64,000 nucleotides of DNA from positions 124,001 to 188,000 of the forward strand of contig NZ_JACJOT010000008.1 of NCBI RefSeq assembly GCF_014695715.1. Reading direction: 5' to 3'. The notes beneath the pieces were generated by a model. That model ran no database searches and had not been told where the DNA came from. It worked only from the letters and a program-made list of their open reading frames with translations. The stretch comes from Microcoleus sp. FACHB-68 (GTDB lineage Bacteria > Cyanobacteriota > Cyanobacteriia > Cyanobacteriales > Oscillatoriaceae). How positions within the stretch are numbered: the first letter of the stretch is position 1; each line of letters begins with the position of its first letter. Below are positions 19,173 to 27,867 of this stretch, in pieces. A program made the translations under genes and the position numbers.

Positions 19173-20240
19173 ATGACTGAAACACCACAAGACACCCCAA
19201 ATCCCGAACATAAAGACTTAATATTCTCCCTGCGGCGCAAAGAAGGCACCTGGGTAGAATGGGGACAAGCCTGCCAAACCCTGCAAAAAGCCGGTTATCA
19301 ACCCCAGGAAATATTTGAAGAAACCGGCTTTGAACCGATCCAGCAAAATCAAGTAATCGTCGGTGCTCAAGTCTACAGCTCAATGGTGAGTACCGGCGTT
19401 TCAGAGGCAGCGCGAGAATACTTTGAGCGTCGCGGCAGTGAGATCCTGTATGAATTACGCATTCTGACGCAGCCAGAACGCGCCGCCGCCGCCGAATTAA
19501 TCGTTGCCCAATCGCTGGATGTCGAAGCTGCGCGTGATGTTGCTAAAGCGATCAAAGACTTCTCTCGGCTTGGGAAGTTACCAGAAGGCTTTACCAACCA
19601 TCCGGGTGATGCTACTGCTTATTACTTTTGGAAACTCGCCAAACAAAAAGCCGACTTACAAGAGCGATCACGTTTCATTGCTCAAGGCTTGAGGTTTGCA
19701 CACACTCAGACAGCCAGACAACAGGTAGAGAAACTGCTGACAGACTTTAGCGTAGTGTCATCACAACCGGCCCCTCGCTTGCCGGTTTACCGTCTGGAAA
19801 CCTCCGATGAACTGCCCCGAGTTTTGCCAATTGTCGGCAAGATGCCCCTGACATCAGCAGAATTGGAAGCCGTGATGCCGGTGCAGGAAACCGGGCCATT
19901 TAAAATCATTCATTCAGTCGCAAACCAAGCCTGGGTTCCCATCCCCGGCTGGCAAGTGCTGCGCCAAGCCGAAGATCCCATCGTCATTTTGTGTGACAGC
20001 GAACAACTGCCTAGTCCACTTCCCGGCAAACCCGAAGAAGTGTTAATCGTTGTAGACAGAACCCAGCAAGAATGGGATGCCAACAACTACTTTTTAGTAG
20101 AAACTGCCGGCCAAGCGCAATTGCAGTGGTTTCCAGAAAACCCCGACATTCCCATTATTGGGCGAGTCATCCTGATCATGCGTCCGAAAAAAGTTTTGGA
20201 TGAAGAGTTTACAAAAGATCCTTGGCAGATTGACGAATAA
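19173..20240 (+). CDS. raf1: RuBisCO accumulation factor 1
   Basis: Raf1 is a dimeric chaperone that assembles RbcL subunits after GroEL folding. The 355-residue protein has the N-terminal alpha domain, starting near K-D-L-I-F-S-L-R-R-K-E-G and including W-V-E-W-G-Q-A-C. A linker rich in Pro follows, then the C-terminal beta-sandwich dimerisation domain ending in R-P-K-K-V. The frame opens at a TTG (19158), but ATG at 19173 gives the usual M-T-E start. No RuBisCO gene is in the window. Confidence 0.93.
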   Translation: MTETPQDTPNPEHKDLIFSLRRKEGTWVEWGQACQTLQKAGYQPQEIFEETGFEPIQQNQVIVGAQVYSSMVSTGVSEAAREYFERRGSEILYELRILTQPERAAAAELIVAQSLDVEAARDVAKAIKDFSRLGKLPEGFTNHPGDATAYYFWKLAKQKADLQERSRFIAQGLRFAHTQTARQQVEKLLTDFSVVSSQPAPRLPVYRLETSDELPRVLPIVGKMPLTSAELEAVMPVQETGPFKIIHSVANQAWVPIPGWQVLRQAEDPIVILCDSEQLPSPLPGKPEEVLIVVDRTQQEWDANNYFLVETAGQAQLQWFPENPDIPIIGRVILIMRPKKVLDEEFTKDPWQIDE

Positions 20241-20420
20241 AAGCATGAGGCAAAACTGCGCCCACCGAAATGGATGGCTTTTGTTATCGTCATTCACCAT
20301 AACTGAGGAATGAGGCAAGGGATAGGGGTTTAGGAAGTAAAAAGTTTTCTTGATACTTCCCCTTTCCCTCTCTATCTTCTAAACTGTTTTTCCACAGCAT
20401 TCACCTTTAGGATCGTGCTT

Positions 20421-20451
20421 AAAAAAGCAAAGGGTGAACTGTCGCACCCTT
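20421..20451 (-). terminator. Terminator of cysC
   Basis: On the minus strand, stem aagggtg/caccctt with an eight-base loop is followed by gctttttt. It lies 75 bases past the cysC stop and also separates cysC from the convergent raf1. Confidence 0.75.
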
Positions 20452-20525
20452 CGCACTTGAACAGATAACCGGCATCATCGCTAGATAGTTACCGGCTCAA
20501 ACACCTGCCGGCCCAATTTCACACT

Positions 20526-21059
20526 TCACTTAGGAAGATAGCCGGCTGCTTCTAACTTCTGCAAAACCTTCATCGCACTTTCTTCCTCACTCTCTTGATC
20601 GGTGTGACATTCCACATCCGGGTCAGTGGGTGACTCATACGGGTCATCAATGCCGGTGAAGTTCTTAATTTGTCCCGCCCGCGCCTTTTTGTAAAGCCCT
20701 TTCACATCGCGATCTTCACACACTTGCAGAGGCGCATTCACATAAACCTGAACAAAATCCCCGATCCGTCCGCGCACCTCATCCCGAATCTCACGATAGG
20801 GCGAGATCGCAGAAACTAAGACAATCACCCCATTACGGGTCAACAGATGCGCTACAAAGCCGATGCGGCGGATATTCTCGTCCCGATCTTCCTTACTGAA
20901 ACCTAACCCTTTGGTCAAGTTCTCACGCACAATATCCCCGTCGAGAACTTCTACTAAGTACCCGCGCTCGCGCAGTTTGTTTTCCACTGCCCGACTAATC
21001 GTGGTCTTACCGGCACCACTGAGTCCTGTAAACCACACTGTCACCCCACGTTGTTCCAT
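20526..21059 (-). CDS. cysC: Adenylyl-sulfate kinase
   Basis: This enzyme phosphorylates adenosine 5'-phosphosulfate to PAPS in sulfate assimilation. The 177-residue protein has a P-loop G-L-S-G-A-G-K-T-T (about 12-20). D-G-D-x-x-R reads D-G-D-I-V-R-E-N, and the phosphoserine-loop region reads V-S-A-I-S-P-Y-R. Single-domain size is normal. An SLC13 transporter and a USP-like gene lie upstream on the same strand, so a sulfate uptake-activation group is plausible. Confidence 0.96.
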   Translation of the reverse strand: MEQRGVTVWFTGLSGAGKTTISRAVENKLRERGYLVEVLDGDIVRENLTKGLGFSKEDRDENIRRIGFVAHLLTRNGVIVLVSAISPYREIRDEVRGRIGDFVQVYVNAPLQVCEDRDVKGLYKKARAGQIKNFTGIDDPYESPTDPDVECHTDQESEEESAMKVLQKLEAAGYLPK

Positions 21060-21083
21060 CTTTGCTCAACTCTCGACTTTTTG

Positions 21084-21139
21084 CGATTTTAGATTTTAGA
21101 CTTTAGATTTTAGCCTTGCGTGCAGTCCAAAATCCAAAA
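21084..21139. repeat. TTTTAGA heptamer block
   Basis: Two to four copies of ttttaga or a near variant are followed by ccaaaatccaaaata, the same arrangement as at 6113-6160. It sits in the 200-base gap upstream of cysC. Confidence 0.55.
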
Positions 21140-21258
21140 TATACTGCAAGCCGGTACAAAAAGTGCGGATTAGGTGGCCGGTCATTTTCCGACATCGCTG
21201 AAAAGTCCACCTTTCCATCACCCCGCGTTTGGGCAATCGTACCGGCAGCCAGTGTCAA

Positions 21259-21690
21259 TTACTCTTCCTCAATCCATTCGATTTGTCCTAACATCTTCTC
21301 TAATTTGCTAGCCAGCGACGAGGAACCGCTCACCATAACCGTTGTAGGTTTCTGATTTAAAAGGTCTTGAATGTATTTTTGAGGCGACATCTCTTTAACA
21401 TTCGTTTCCACAGCAATCCCCGCTTGAAAAAACCGGCTTTGCGCTTCCTCTAGAATGTCTGTAGCCAAAGCGCGATAGCCTTCTAACATCGAAGTTTCTA
21501 GATTTCGCAACGCCCCAGAACCTAGCCAACCTTGCTGGCCCAAGCCGCGCACTATATCAGCGACAGAACCCGGATCGATTAAAAACACCACATTCATGCC
21601 GGCACCGGCAAGCTTAGCTGCCTCCAGCGCCCGATTCAGTCCTTTTTCGTAAGCATAGAGGTTCGTCAACACGAGCACCTGGGTCGCCAT
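21259..21690 (-). CDS. Small universal-stress-like protein
   Basis: The 143-residue protein has an alternating alpha/beta pattern with V-L-V-L-T-N-L-Y at the N-terminus and M-V-S-G-S-S-S-L-A near residue 120. This is like the nucleotide-binding S/T loop of UspA folds. No match to a named family was made. Its start lies 1 base from the stop of the SLC13 gene, so the two are almost surely co-transcribed, and it may be a regulatory partner of the transporter. Confidence 0.65.
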   Translation of the reverse strand: MATQVLVLTNLYAYEKGLNRALEAAKLAGAGMNVVFLIDPGSVADIVRGLGQQGWLGSGALRNLETSMLEGYRALATDILEEAQSRFFQAGIAVETNVKEMSPQKYIQDLLNQKPTTVMVSGSSSLASKLEKMLGQIEWIEEE

Positions 21691-21691
21691 C

Positions 21692-23134
21692 CTACCACCT
21701 CAAACCCACGAGAGGCCAGTACAGTTTACTCATCGCTAAAAAAACCAAAAAAGTGAGAATATCCAGCCAAATTCCTAAGCGCAAGACGGCTAGGGGGCGC
21801 ACGAACCCGCTGCCGACTGCGATCGCAATCGCCGGCGTGCTAACGGGAAACATGAAGCCCAAGCCGGCAGGCACAACAACACCTAGTGTAATCGCATGGG
21901 GATCGATGCCGTAGTTAGATGCCAAAGATAGCGCCACCGGCATCAGCATTGCCACCGTTGCCGCATTGCTCATAAACTCTGTCAGGCAAAGCGCTATGAG
22001 TACAACCGCAGCAAAAATCAATAGGGGTGATTCAATTCCCAAAGCAAGTAGTTGCTTTGTCAGCGCTTCCGCTGCGCCGGTATCTCGCAATGCTGCACTC
22101 AGGGCGATCGCACTGCCATACATCACAAAAATTCCCCAATTTACATCCTCCTCTACCTCGCGCCAATCGGCAATGCCCAGCACAAATGCCAAGGACACCC
22201 CTAAAAATCCTACTGTTGCCAGTCCTAAACGATCTCCTTGAAAGATCCATAGAACAATCGTCAGCAGCATCACACCGGCAGTATAAATTTCCCGCCGGGA
22301 AATGGAACCCAGCTTGTTATTGCGGGCTTCTAGAAACTGCTGTGCTGCCGGTAGAGAAACCTCTTCGCCTCGCCCCGCGATCACCAGCACGATGCCGGCT
22401 GCCAGCAACAGTACCAGCACCACTGGAATTGACCACAGTGTCCACTGCACGAAGCTAATCGTCTGGTTGGTAGCATTCTGCAATATTCCTAAAGCTAGCG
22501 GCCCTCTTGCGCCGCCTAGTAACGTTGTATTAGAACCAATCACCGCACCCCACGCCATCGCCAAAAAAGCCGCAAAACCAAAACTCCCTCCCGGCTTGCC
22601 ACCGGCGGCGCGGACGACCTCAAGCACGATTGGGAACAGCATCGCGGCAACTGCGTGGGCGTTAATAAAACAAGACATCACCGCCGCCAAACCCAAAATA
22701 GACAATATCAGCGCACTTTGATTGCGGCCAAACCGGCTCACCACCGCTAGGGCTAAACGAGTGCTGAGTCCGGATCGCATAATGGGGCTGGTGAGGATCA
22801 GTGCGCCCAACACGAAAAACACCGCTTGATCGCCAAAGTAAACGTAGGTACTTTTCGTAGAAATCGCGCCGCTAAAGGGTAATAAGAACAGAATCAACAA
22901 GCCGGTGACAGCGAGTGGTAGGGTATTAGTCGCCCACAAGAAAACAGCCACGCCAAAGACAGCTAATGATCGCCTAGCTTCTATTGAAAAACCTGGAAGC
23001 GGTAACACCAGAATTGTTGCGTAAATTGCCGCTGCCATAATGTACCAGAGCCAGCGGCCCTCTTCAGAGCGGCAAAAGCGCCCAAAAGAGCGCAGACCAT
23101 CCAATATCAACGAAGAAAACGGTTTGCTGTCCAT
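21692..23134 (-). CDS. SLC13/DASS family anion transporter
   Basis: This is a 480-residue inner-membrane permease with about 11-12 hydrophobic segments. The two pseudo-symmetric substrate/sodium motifs appear as S-C-F-I-N-A-H-A and F-M-S-N-A-A-T-V, followed by M-L-M-P. Family members move dicarboxylates, citrate or sulfate with sodium. Nearby cysC supports a sulfate role but does not prove it. It starts a USP-containing two-gene unit. The start M-D-S-K-P lies within a basic N-terminal tail. Confidence 0.88.
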   Translation of the reverse strand: MDSKPFSSLILDGLRSFGRFCRSEEGRWLWYIMAAAIYATILVLPLPGFSIEARRSLAVFGVAVFLWATNTLPLAVTGLLILFLLPFSGAISTKSTYVYFGDQAVFFVLGALILTSPIMRSGLSTRLALAVVSRFGRNQSALILSILGLAAVMSCFINAHAVAAMLFPIVLEVVRAAGGKPGGSFGFAAFLAMAWGAVIGSNTTLLGGARGPLALGILQNATNQTISFVQWTLWSIPVVLVLLLAAGIVLVIAGRGEEVSLPAAQQFLEARNNKLGSISRREIYTAGVMLLTIVLWIFQGDRLGLATVGFLGVSLAFVLGIADWREVEEDVNWGIFVMYGSAIALSAALRDTGAAEALTKQLLALGIESPLLIFAAVVLIALCLTEFMSNAATVAMLMPVALSLASNYGIDPHAITLGVVVPAGLGFMFPVSTPAIAIAVGSGFVRPLAVLRLGIWLDILTFLVFLAMSKLYWPLVGLRW

Positions 23135-23489
23135 GCCTCTTTTGAAAATTTACTGAGCCACAGTGATGGGCGAAGTTTGTAATGGAAATTTGGCTTTTTA
23201 CTGGCTTAGAACTCGCATTATTTACTGTCAGCATTCCAACACTTTTCTAGAATCTCGATTGAAGCTGACACGCAAACTTGGTCGGTGTAGCAGCTTGAGA
23301 ATACTAACAGACTGATGCACGACTTTAAATCGGCTCATTTTATATTAAGAAAATTTAACCGATTGGGGTAAATTGTTTAATCAGGGTTATACAGTAAAAA
23401 GCATTTCTTTAGCTCGCGCTAGATTGCTGTAGCTTAGCGGCCTTCTGGCGGGCACTCTAAAAGCAATCAATCAGTAAGGTTGTGTCGTT
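23135..23489. other. Divergent intergenic region
   Basis: The SLC13 gene and the gene at 23490 diverge here, so both promoters should lie in these 355 bases. I saw no strong hexamers or hairpin. Confidence 0.5.
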
Positions 23490-24809
23490 ATGTCTCGCCT
23501 CAATAATCGCGCTTTTGAAATTTTGCGGGTCGAAGTCTTTAAATGCTCTGGAAATGATATCGCCGGCAAAGTACAGCGGGATATTGCCCTGAAGCGGTTA
23601 GAAAAGCTGCGGATGCAAAATGGATCGCCGGCTACCTTTGCAGAATTGCGTCAGACAATGAGCGATATTTTGCCAAATTTCAATGAGAAAGTGCTGAAGG
23701 AGGCGGCGAATGCCAACAAGCCGAAGGGAATGTTCGGTTTACTCATGTTTGCAACCGTTTCCGTTGCCGGCGCGGCTGGGTTTATCTGGGTGGCAAATCT
23801 CCCATTTCCGATGATTCGTAAGCCGGTGGCTTCAGTTGCACCTCTGATCTTGCTGCCCAGCTACATTAAGATGGATAACGACTACCGGCAAGCCATCTCC
23901 TTGGTGGAACAGGCAGACCAACTGGTTAACAAAGCAAGCGGGCCGGCTGATATTAATTTAGGCGCAGAAAAAGTTACGAAAGCGCAAAAACACCTGAACG
24001 GACTGCCGGTGTGGTTTTTGGGCTATGAACCGAAGTTTTATTGCAGTTTCTTTGGCTGTAGTTGGAAGTTTACCTATGATGAATTTGAAAAAGCCCGTAA
24101 ACAGATCGGGCGCATGGAAGCAACAATCTTCCAAGAAAAGAATGCTCAAACTTTGTTATCTCAAGCAGAAGAAGGACTGAACGCCGCCAAACAGCAATAT
24201 CAGCAGGCTAAACCAGGGGCAGATCAACAAAAAGCGATTGCGGCTTGGCAAGTCAGTATTGACCAAATGGGAGAGATTCCAGAATCCACTTTAGCAAATC
24301 TCATGGCACGGAAAAAACTGCAAGCTGCTCAACGCGATTTTGCAGAAGTGGTGGGAGACACTGCCGGTCGTCAGCGCACAAATACATTAATTGAAGCTGC
24401 CAAAACATTTGCAATGGCAGCAGCAGAATCTTCCCAAAATCCGCCCCATAGTGCAGATGAGTGGGGCCAGATTGCTGATCTGTGGGAACAAGCAATTCAT
24501 CAACTCAAGCTTGTGCCATTACAAGATTCTGGCTATACCGATGCTGTTGGGAAAATTGCTCAATATCAAAAAAATCTGGGAATTGTCACCACGCGCCAGA
24601 AAGCTGAGCAAGAATCTGTGGAAGCGCTGCAACGAGCAAAACGTTCGATTCCAAATTTGCAACGTTTAGCCAGTGCTGAAACTGAAAGTGGTGCGATAGC
24701 CGGCCAACTACAGGAAATTATCACCGATTTGGAAAACGTTAAAACCGGCACAACCGCTTATTCAGAAGCCCAAGATTTATTGAAATTCGCACGAGAAAAA
24801 CTGAAGTAA
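23490..24809 (+). CDS. Single-pass membrane protein with long coiled-coil-like domain, unknown function
   Basis: The 439-residue protein is not recognised as a named family. Residues 1-75 look soluble and helical; one membrane helix follows at about 81-102 (F-G-L-L-M-F-A-T-V-S). The large remaining part is Gln/Ala/Glu-rich helix with tetratricopeptide-like or coiled-coil character. It is broken by a short conserved-looking insert with two cysteines (F-Y-C-S-F-F-G-C-S-W) at about 177-186. It ends in a clear terminator and is monocistronic. Confidence 0.75.
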   Translation: MSRLNNRAFEILRVEVFKCSGNDIAGKVQRDIALKRLEKLRMQNGSPATFAELRQTMSDILPNFNEKVLKEAANANKPKGMFGLLMFATVSVAGAAGFIWVANLPFPMIRKPVASVAPLILLPSYIKMDNDYRQAISLVEQADQLVNKASGPADINLGAEKVTKAQKHLNGLPVWFLGYEPKFYCSFFGCSWKFTYDEFEKARKQIGRMEATIFQEKNAQTLLSQAEEGLNAAKQQYQQAKPGADQQKAIAAWQVSIDQMGEIPESTLANLMARKKLQAAQRDFAEVVGDTAGRQRTNTLIEAAKTFAMAAAESSQNPPHSADEWGQIADLWEQAIHQLKLVPLQDSGYTDAVGKIAQYQKNLGIVTTRQKAEQESVEALQRAKRSIPNLQRLASAETESGAIAGQLQEIITDLENVKTGTTAYSEAQDLLKFAREKLK

Positions 24810-24843
24810 CTTGAGTTTGAAGGAATTTAGATACTTGGGATCA

Positions 24844-24882
24844 AAGCCGGCTCATTGCAATTCGGGTAAGTCGGCTTTTTTT
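24844..24882 (+). terminator. Terminator after 23490-24809
   Basis: Stem aagccggct/agtcggctt (one mismatch), a 16-base loop, and a run of seven T residues lie 35 bases after the stop. Confidence 0.8.
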
Positions 24883-25530
24883 CTTAACCTATCCCATCGG
24901 TGAAAAACCTTTAAAAGAATTTCAATTCCAATAATCAGGCATTTTATTTAAAACATTTCTCTTTTATTATAATTTTTTTAAAAGAAACGGTATGTTAGCC
25001 CTCACCCCATTTTGTAAGAAATATGCCGTAATCTTTTTTAGTAACCAAGACTTTTCCTATGAAATCGGTAATCTAAACGGTTAAACTCGACCTTGGAAGA
25101 GGATGCGACATCTGCTTATTCGCGCTACAATACCATACTTTAATCGATAACAGCATTTAGCGTGGGTGCGGTAGTGGAACAAGGAGCAGAATTTGTGGCA
25201 GAAGTTGCAACACAGCCCCACAGCAGTCGGGGCACTTTTACCTAAAATCGTAAAATCGAATATTTTTAAGCGGTTAAGTGATGAAAATATCGAGTTATTG
25301 ACGCCGGCATCAAACAGGCAAATATTTTGAAAAGATGCAGTAGGATTTAATTCTGCACTGCCAAGACCCGTGATCTGCTGCCGGCATCAAGCTGGAACAT
25401 CCCCCAACAAATAAGCATCAAGCGCTAACAACACAGCCAAAGGGCGTTACTCAAACCGCGCACCAGCGATGCCCTCGCCTGGGGTACGGGAAAACTTAAC
25501 ATAGATTCAATCTGCTGATTCCTTGCCAAT
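24883..25530. other. AT-rich gap before the WD40 kinase
   Basis: This stretch of about 650 bases shows no gene I can support. A short GTG frame at about 25160-25250 has no family resemblance. It presumably holds the promoter of the kinase gene. Confidence 0.5.
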
Positions 25531-27495
25531 ATGAGCTATTGCCTCAATCCGAGCTGCCCGCAGCCGCAGAATCCGGTTACGGTTAAGTTTTGTCTGAGCT
25601 GTGGGACAAAATTACTACTCAAAGATCGTTACCGTGCCATTCAGCCCATCGGGCAGGGGGGTATGGGGCGAACCTTTTTGGCAGTCGATGAACACCGGCT
25701 GCGTGCTCGCTGCGTGATTAAGCAATTTTTACCGGCACCGGAAATTCAAGGCAATTCTGATGCAATGGCTAAGGCTGTTGGGCTGTTTGAGCAAGAAGCG
25801 AGACGCTTACTGGAACTGGGGGAACAGCACTCGCAAATTCCGGCTTTGCTGGCGTATTTTGAACAAGATAAAAGCTTGTATTTGGTGCAGCAGCTAATTG
25901 AAGGGCAAGATTTGTGGCAGGAGTTGGAAGAACAAGGGGCGTTTAGTGAAGAACAGATCCGGCTGCTGTTAAATGATTTGCTGCCGGTGTTGCAGTTTGT
26001 CCATGAAAACCAAATCATCCACCGCGATATCAAGCCGATGAATATTATCAGACGTCGCAGAGATGGGCAGCTGGTGGTGATTGATTTTGGTGTCTCCAAA
26101 CAGTTAAGCAGTACAGGTTTTGCCAGAACGGGAACGCGAGCCGGTACAGAAGGTTACGCACCCATTGAACAGCTTCGCAGTGGCAAAGCCTATCCAGCCA
26201 GTGACCTTTACAGTTTAGGCGTGACTTGCATTCATTTGCTGACTCATACAGCGCTCGAAGAATTATTTGATCCGCTGAATGGACGGTGGCTGTGGCGTTC
26301 GGTGCTAAGGCAAAAAGGGAAAGATGTCAGCGCTCAACTCGCGCAAGTTTTAGACAAAATGCTGAAAGAGTGGGTGAATGATCGCTATCAGTCGGCATCG
26401 GAAGTGCTGAAAGATTTGAAAGCAGAACCCTTGAAGCCGGCAACTTCACCCCATGTGCCGGCCACCTTGCCGATGAGAGGCATTCAAATGCCGCAAACGC
26501 CACCCATCACGGTTAGGCCGGCATCCAAACCGCTGATTACCAGTACAGCAGATAGCTTTCTTCCTTTCAACGCACCGACGACGTGGAAACGGGTTCAGAT
26601 TCTTACGGGACACTCGCGCTTTGTTAATTCGGTTGCGATTAGTCCAGATGGTCAGATCCTTGTCAGTGGTAGTTCTGACAAAACGATTCAACTGTGGCAG
26701 CTAGCAACCGGCGAGCATCTGGGTACGTTCACAGGTCATTCAGATGATGTCACCTCGGTTTGCTTTAGTCCAGATGGGCAGACGATCGCCAGTGGCAGTT
26801 TGGATAGAACGATTAAGCTGTGGCAGCTTTACACCGGCAAACTATTATGTACGCTCACAGGTCATTCAGACTGGGTGCTGTCGGTTGCTTTCAGTCCGGA
26901 TGGCAAGACGCTGGCGAGTGGGAGTTGGGATAAGACGATTAAAGTTTTGCATCTGGCAACTGGAAAGCTGATCTACACCCTGACGGGGCATTCTGACGGC
27001 GTGAGAGCGATCGCCTTTAGCCCAGACGGGAAGATTCTTGCCAGCGGTAGCTGGGATAGAACCCTTAACTTGTGGAATTTGGCGAATGGGCAACTGCTGC
27101 ACACGTTAGCCGGTCATACCGATCCGGTGAGTTCTATTGCAATTAGTCCCCGTTCTCTCACCCTTGCTAGTGGCAGTGAGGACAAGACGATTAAACTGTG
27201 GCAGTTGGGGAATGGTGGGCAATTGCAACAAACTCCACTCCGCACCCTTGCCGGTCATTCAAATTGGGTGAATACCCTGGCAATGAGTTCCCGCGCCCAG
27301 ATCCTCGCTAGCGGTAGTCGGGATAAGACGATTAAGATTTGGCATTTGCCCACCGGCAAGCTGTTGCACACGCTTTCTGGGGAATCTTACTCAGTGAATT
27401 CGGTTGCTTTCAGTCCGGATGGTCAAACCCTGGTGAGTGGCAGTGAGGATAAGACGATTAAGATTTGGCGGATGTCGCCGGTGGTGGAAGCGTGA
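25531..27495 (+). CDS. Ser/Thr protein kinase with zinc ribbon and seven WD40 repeats
   Basis: The 654-residue protein begins with a C4 zinc ribbon (C4, C9, C21, C24). A Hanks-type kinase follows: the glycine loop I-G-Q-G-G-M-G-R, K64 in V-I-K-Q-F, H-R-D-I-K-P-M-N at about 164-171 and D-F-G near 184. A linker of about 60 residues leads to seven WD40 blades (about 350-650), each with G-H-S and S-P-D-G type signatures. All catalytic residues are present. This fusion is known in cyanobacteria as a signalling kinase with a built-in protein-binding propeller. No membrane helix is present. Confidence 0.95.
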   Translation: MSYCLNPSCPQPQNPVTVKFCLSCGTKLLLKDRYRAIQPIGQGGMGRTFLAVDEHRLRARCVIKQFLPAPEIQGNSDAMAKAVGLFEQEARRLLELGEQHSQIPALLAYFEQDKSLYLVQQLIEGQDLWQELEEQGAFSEEQIRLLLNDLLPVLQFVHENQIIHRDIKPMNIIRRRRDGQLVVIDFGVSKQLSSTGFARTGTRAGTEGYAPIEQLRSGKAYPASDLYSLGVTCIHLLTHTALEELFDPLNGRWLWRSVLRQKGKDVSAQLAQVLDKMLKEWVNDRYQSASEVLKDLKAEPLKPATSPHVPATLPMRGIQMPQTPPITVRPASKPLITSTADSFLPFNAPTTWKRVQILTGHSRFVNSVAISPDGQILVSGSSDKTIQLWQLATGEHLGTFTGHSDDVTSVCFSPDGQTIASGSLDRTIKLWQLYTGKLLCTLTGHSDWVLSVAFSPDGKTLASGSWDKTIKVLHLATGKLIYTLTGHSDGVRAIAFSPDGKILASGSWDRTLNLWNLANGQLLHTLAGHTDPVSSIAISPRSLTLASGSEDKTIKLWQLGNGGQLQQTPLRTLAGHSNWVNTLAMSSRAQILASGSRDKTIKIWHLPTGKLLHTLSGESYSVNSVAFSPDGQTLVSGSEDKTIKIWRMSPVVEA

Positions 27496-27566
27496 GGTGA
27501 AGAAAAATTTTAAGTTGTAAAGTATTGCGCCGGTGTTGAAGTGTATGTTATGTTGATAATCCGTTC

Positions 27567-27640
<74 letters not shown>

Positions 27641-27867
27641 TTATCTGAAAAGCCTTCATCGAAAGTAATTTAAGCTATTTTTGAAAATAGCGATTGCTAG
27701 CGATTTGATGTGGAGAAGGCGCTCGCATTCTTAAAATTTGGTGTGCCGGTGATGCCGGTGTGGTTAAATCAAATTCATCAGCATTTGGCATCTAGGTTAA
27801 AGAGATAGCTAAATTTCACTTGGGCGTAACCCGAGTTATTAATATCTAATCAGTAGTTATAGTTTTT

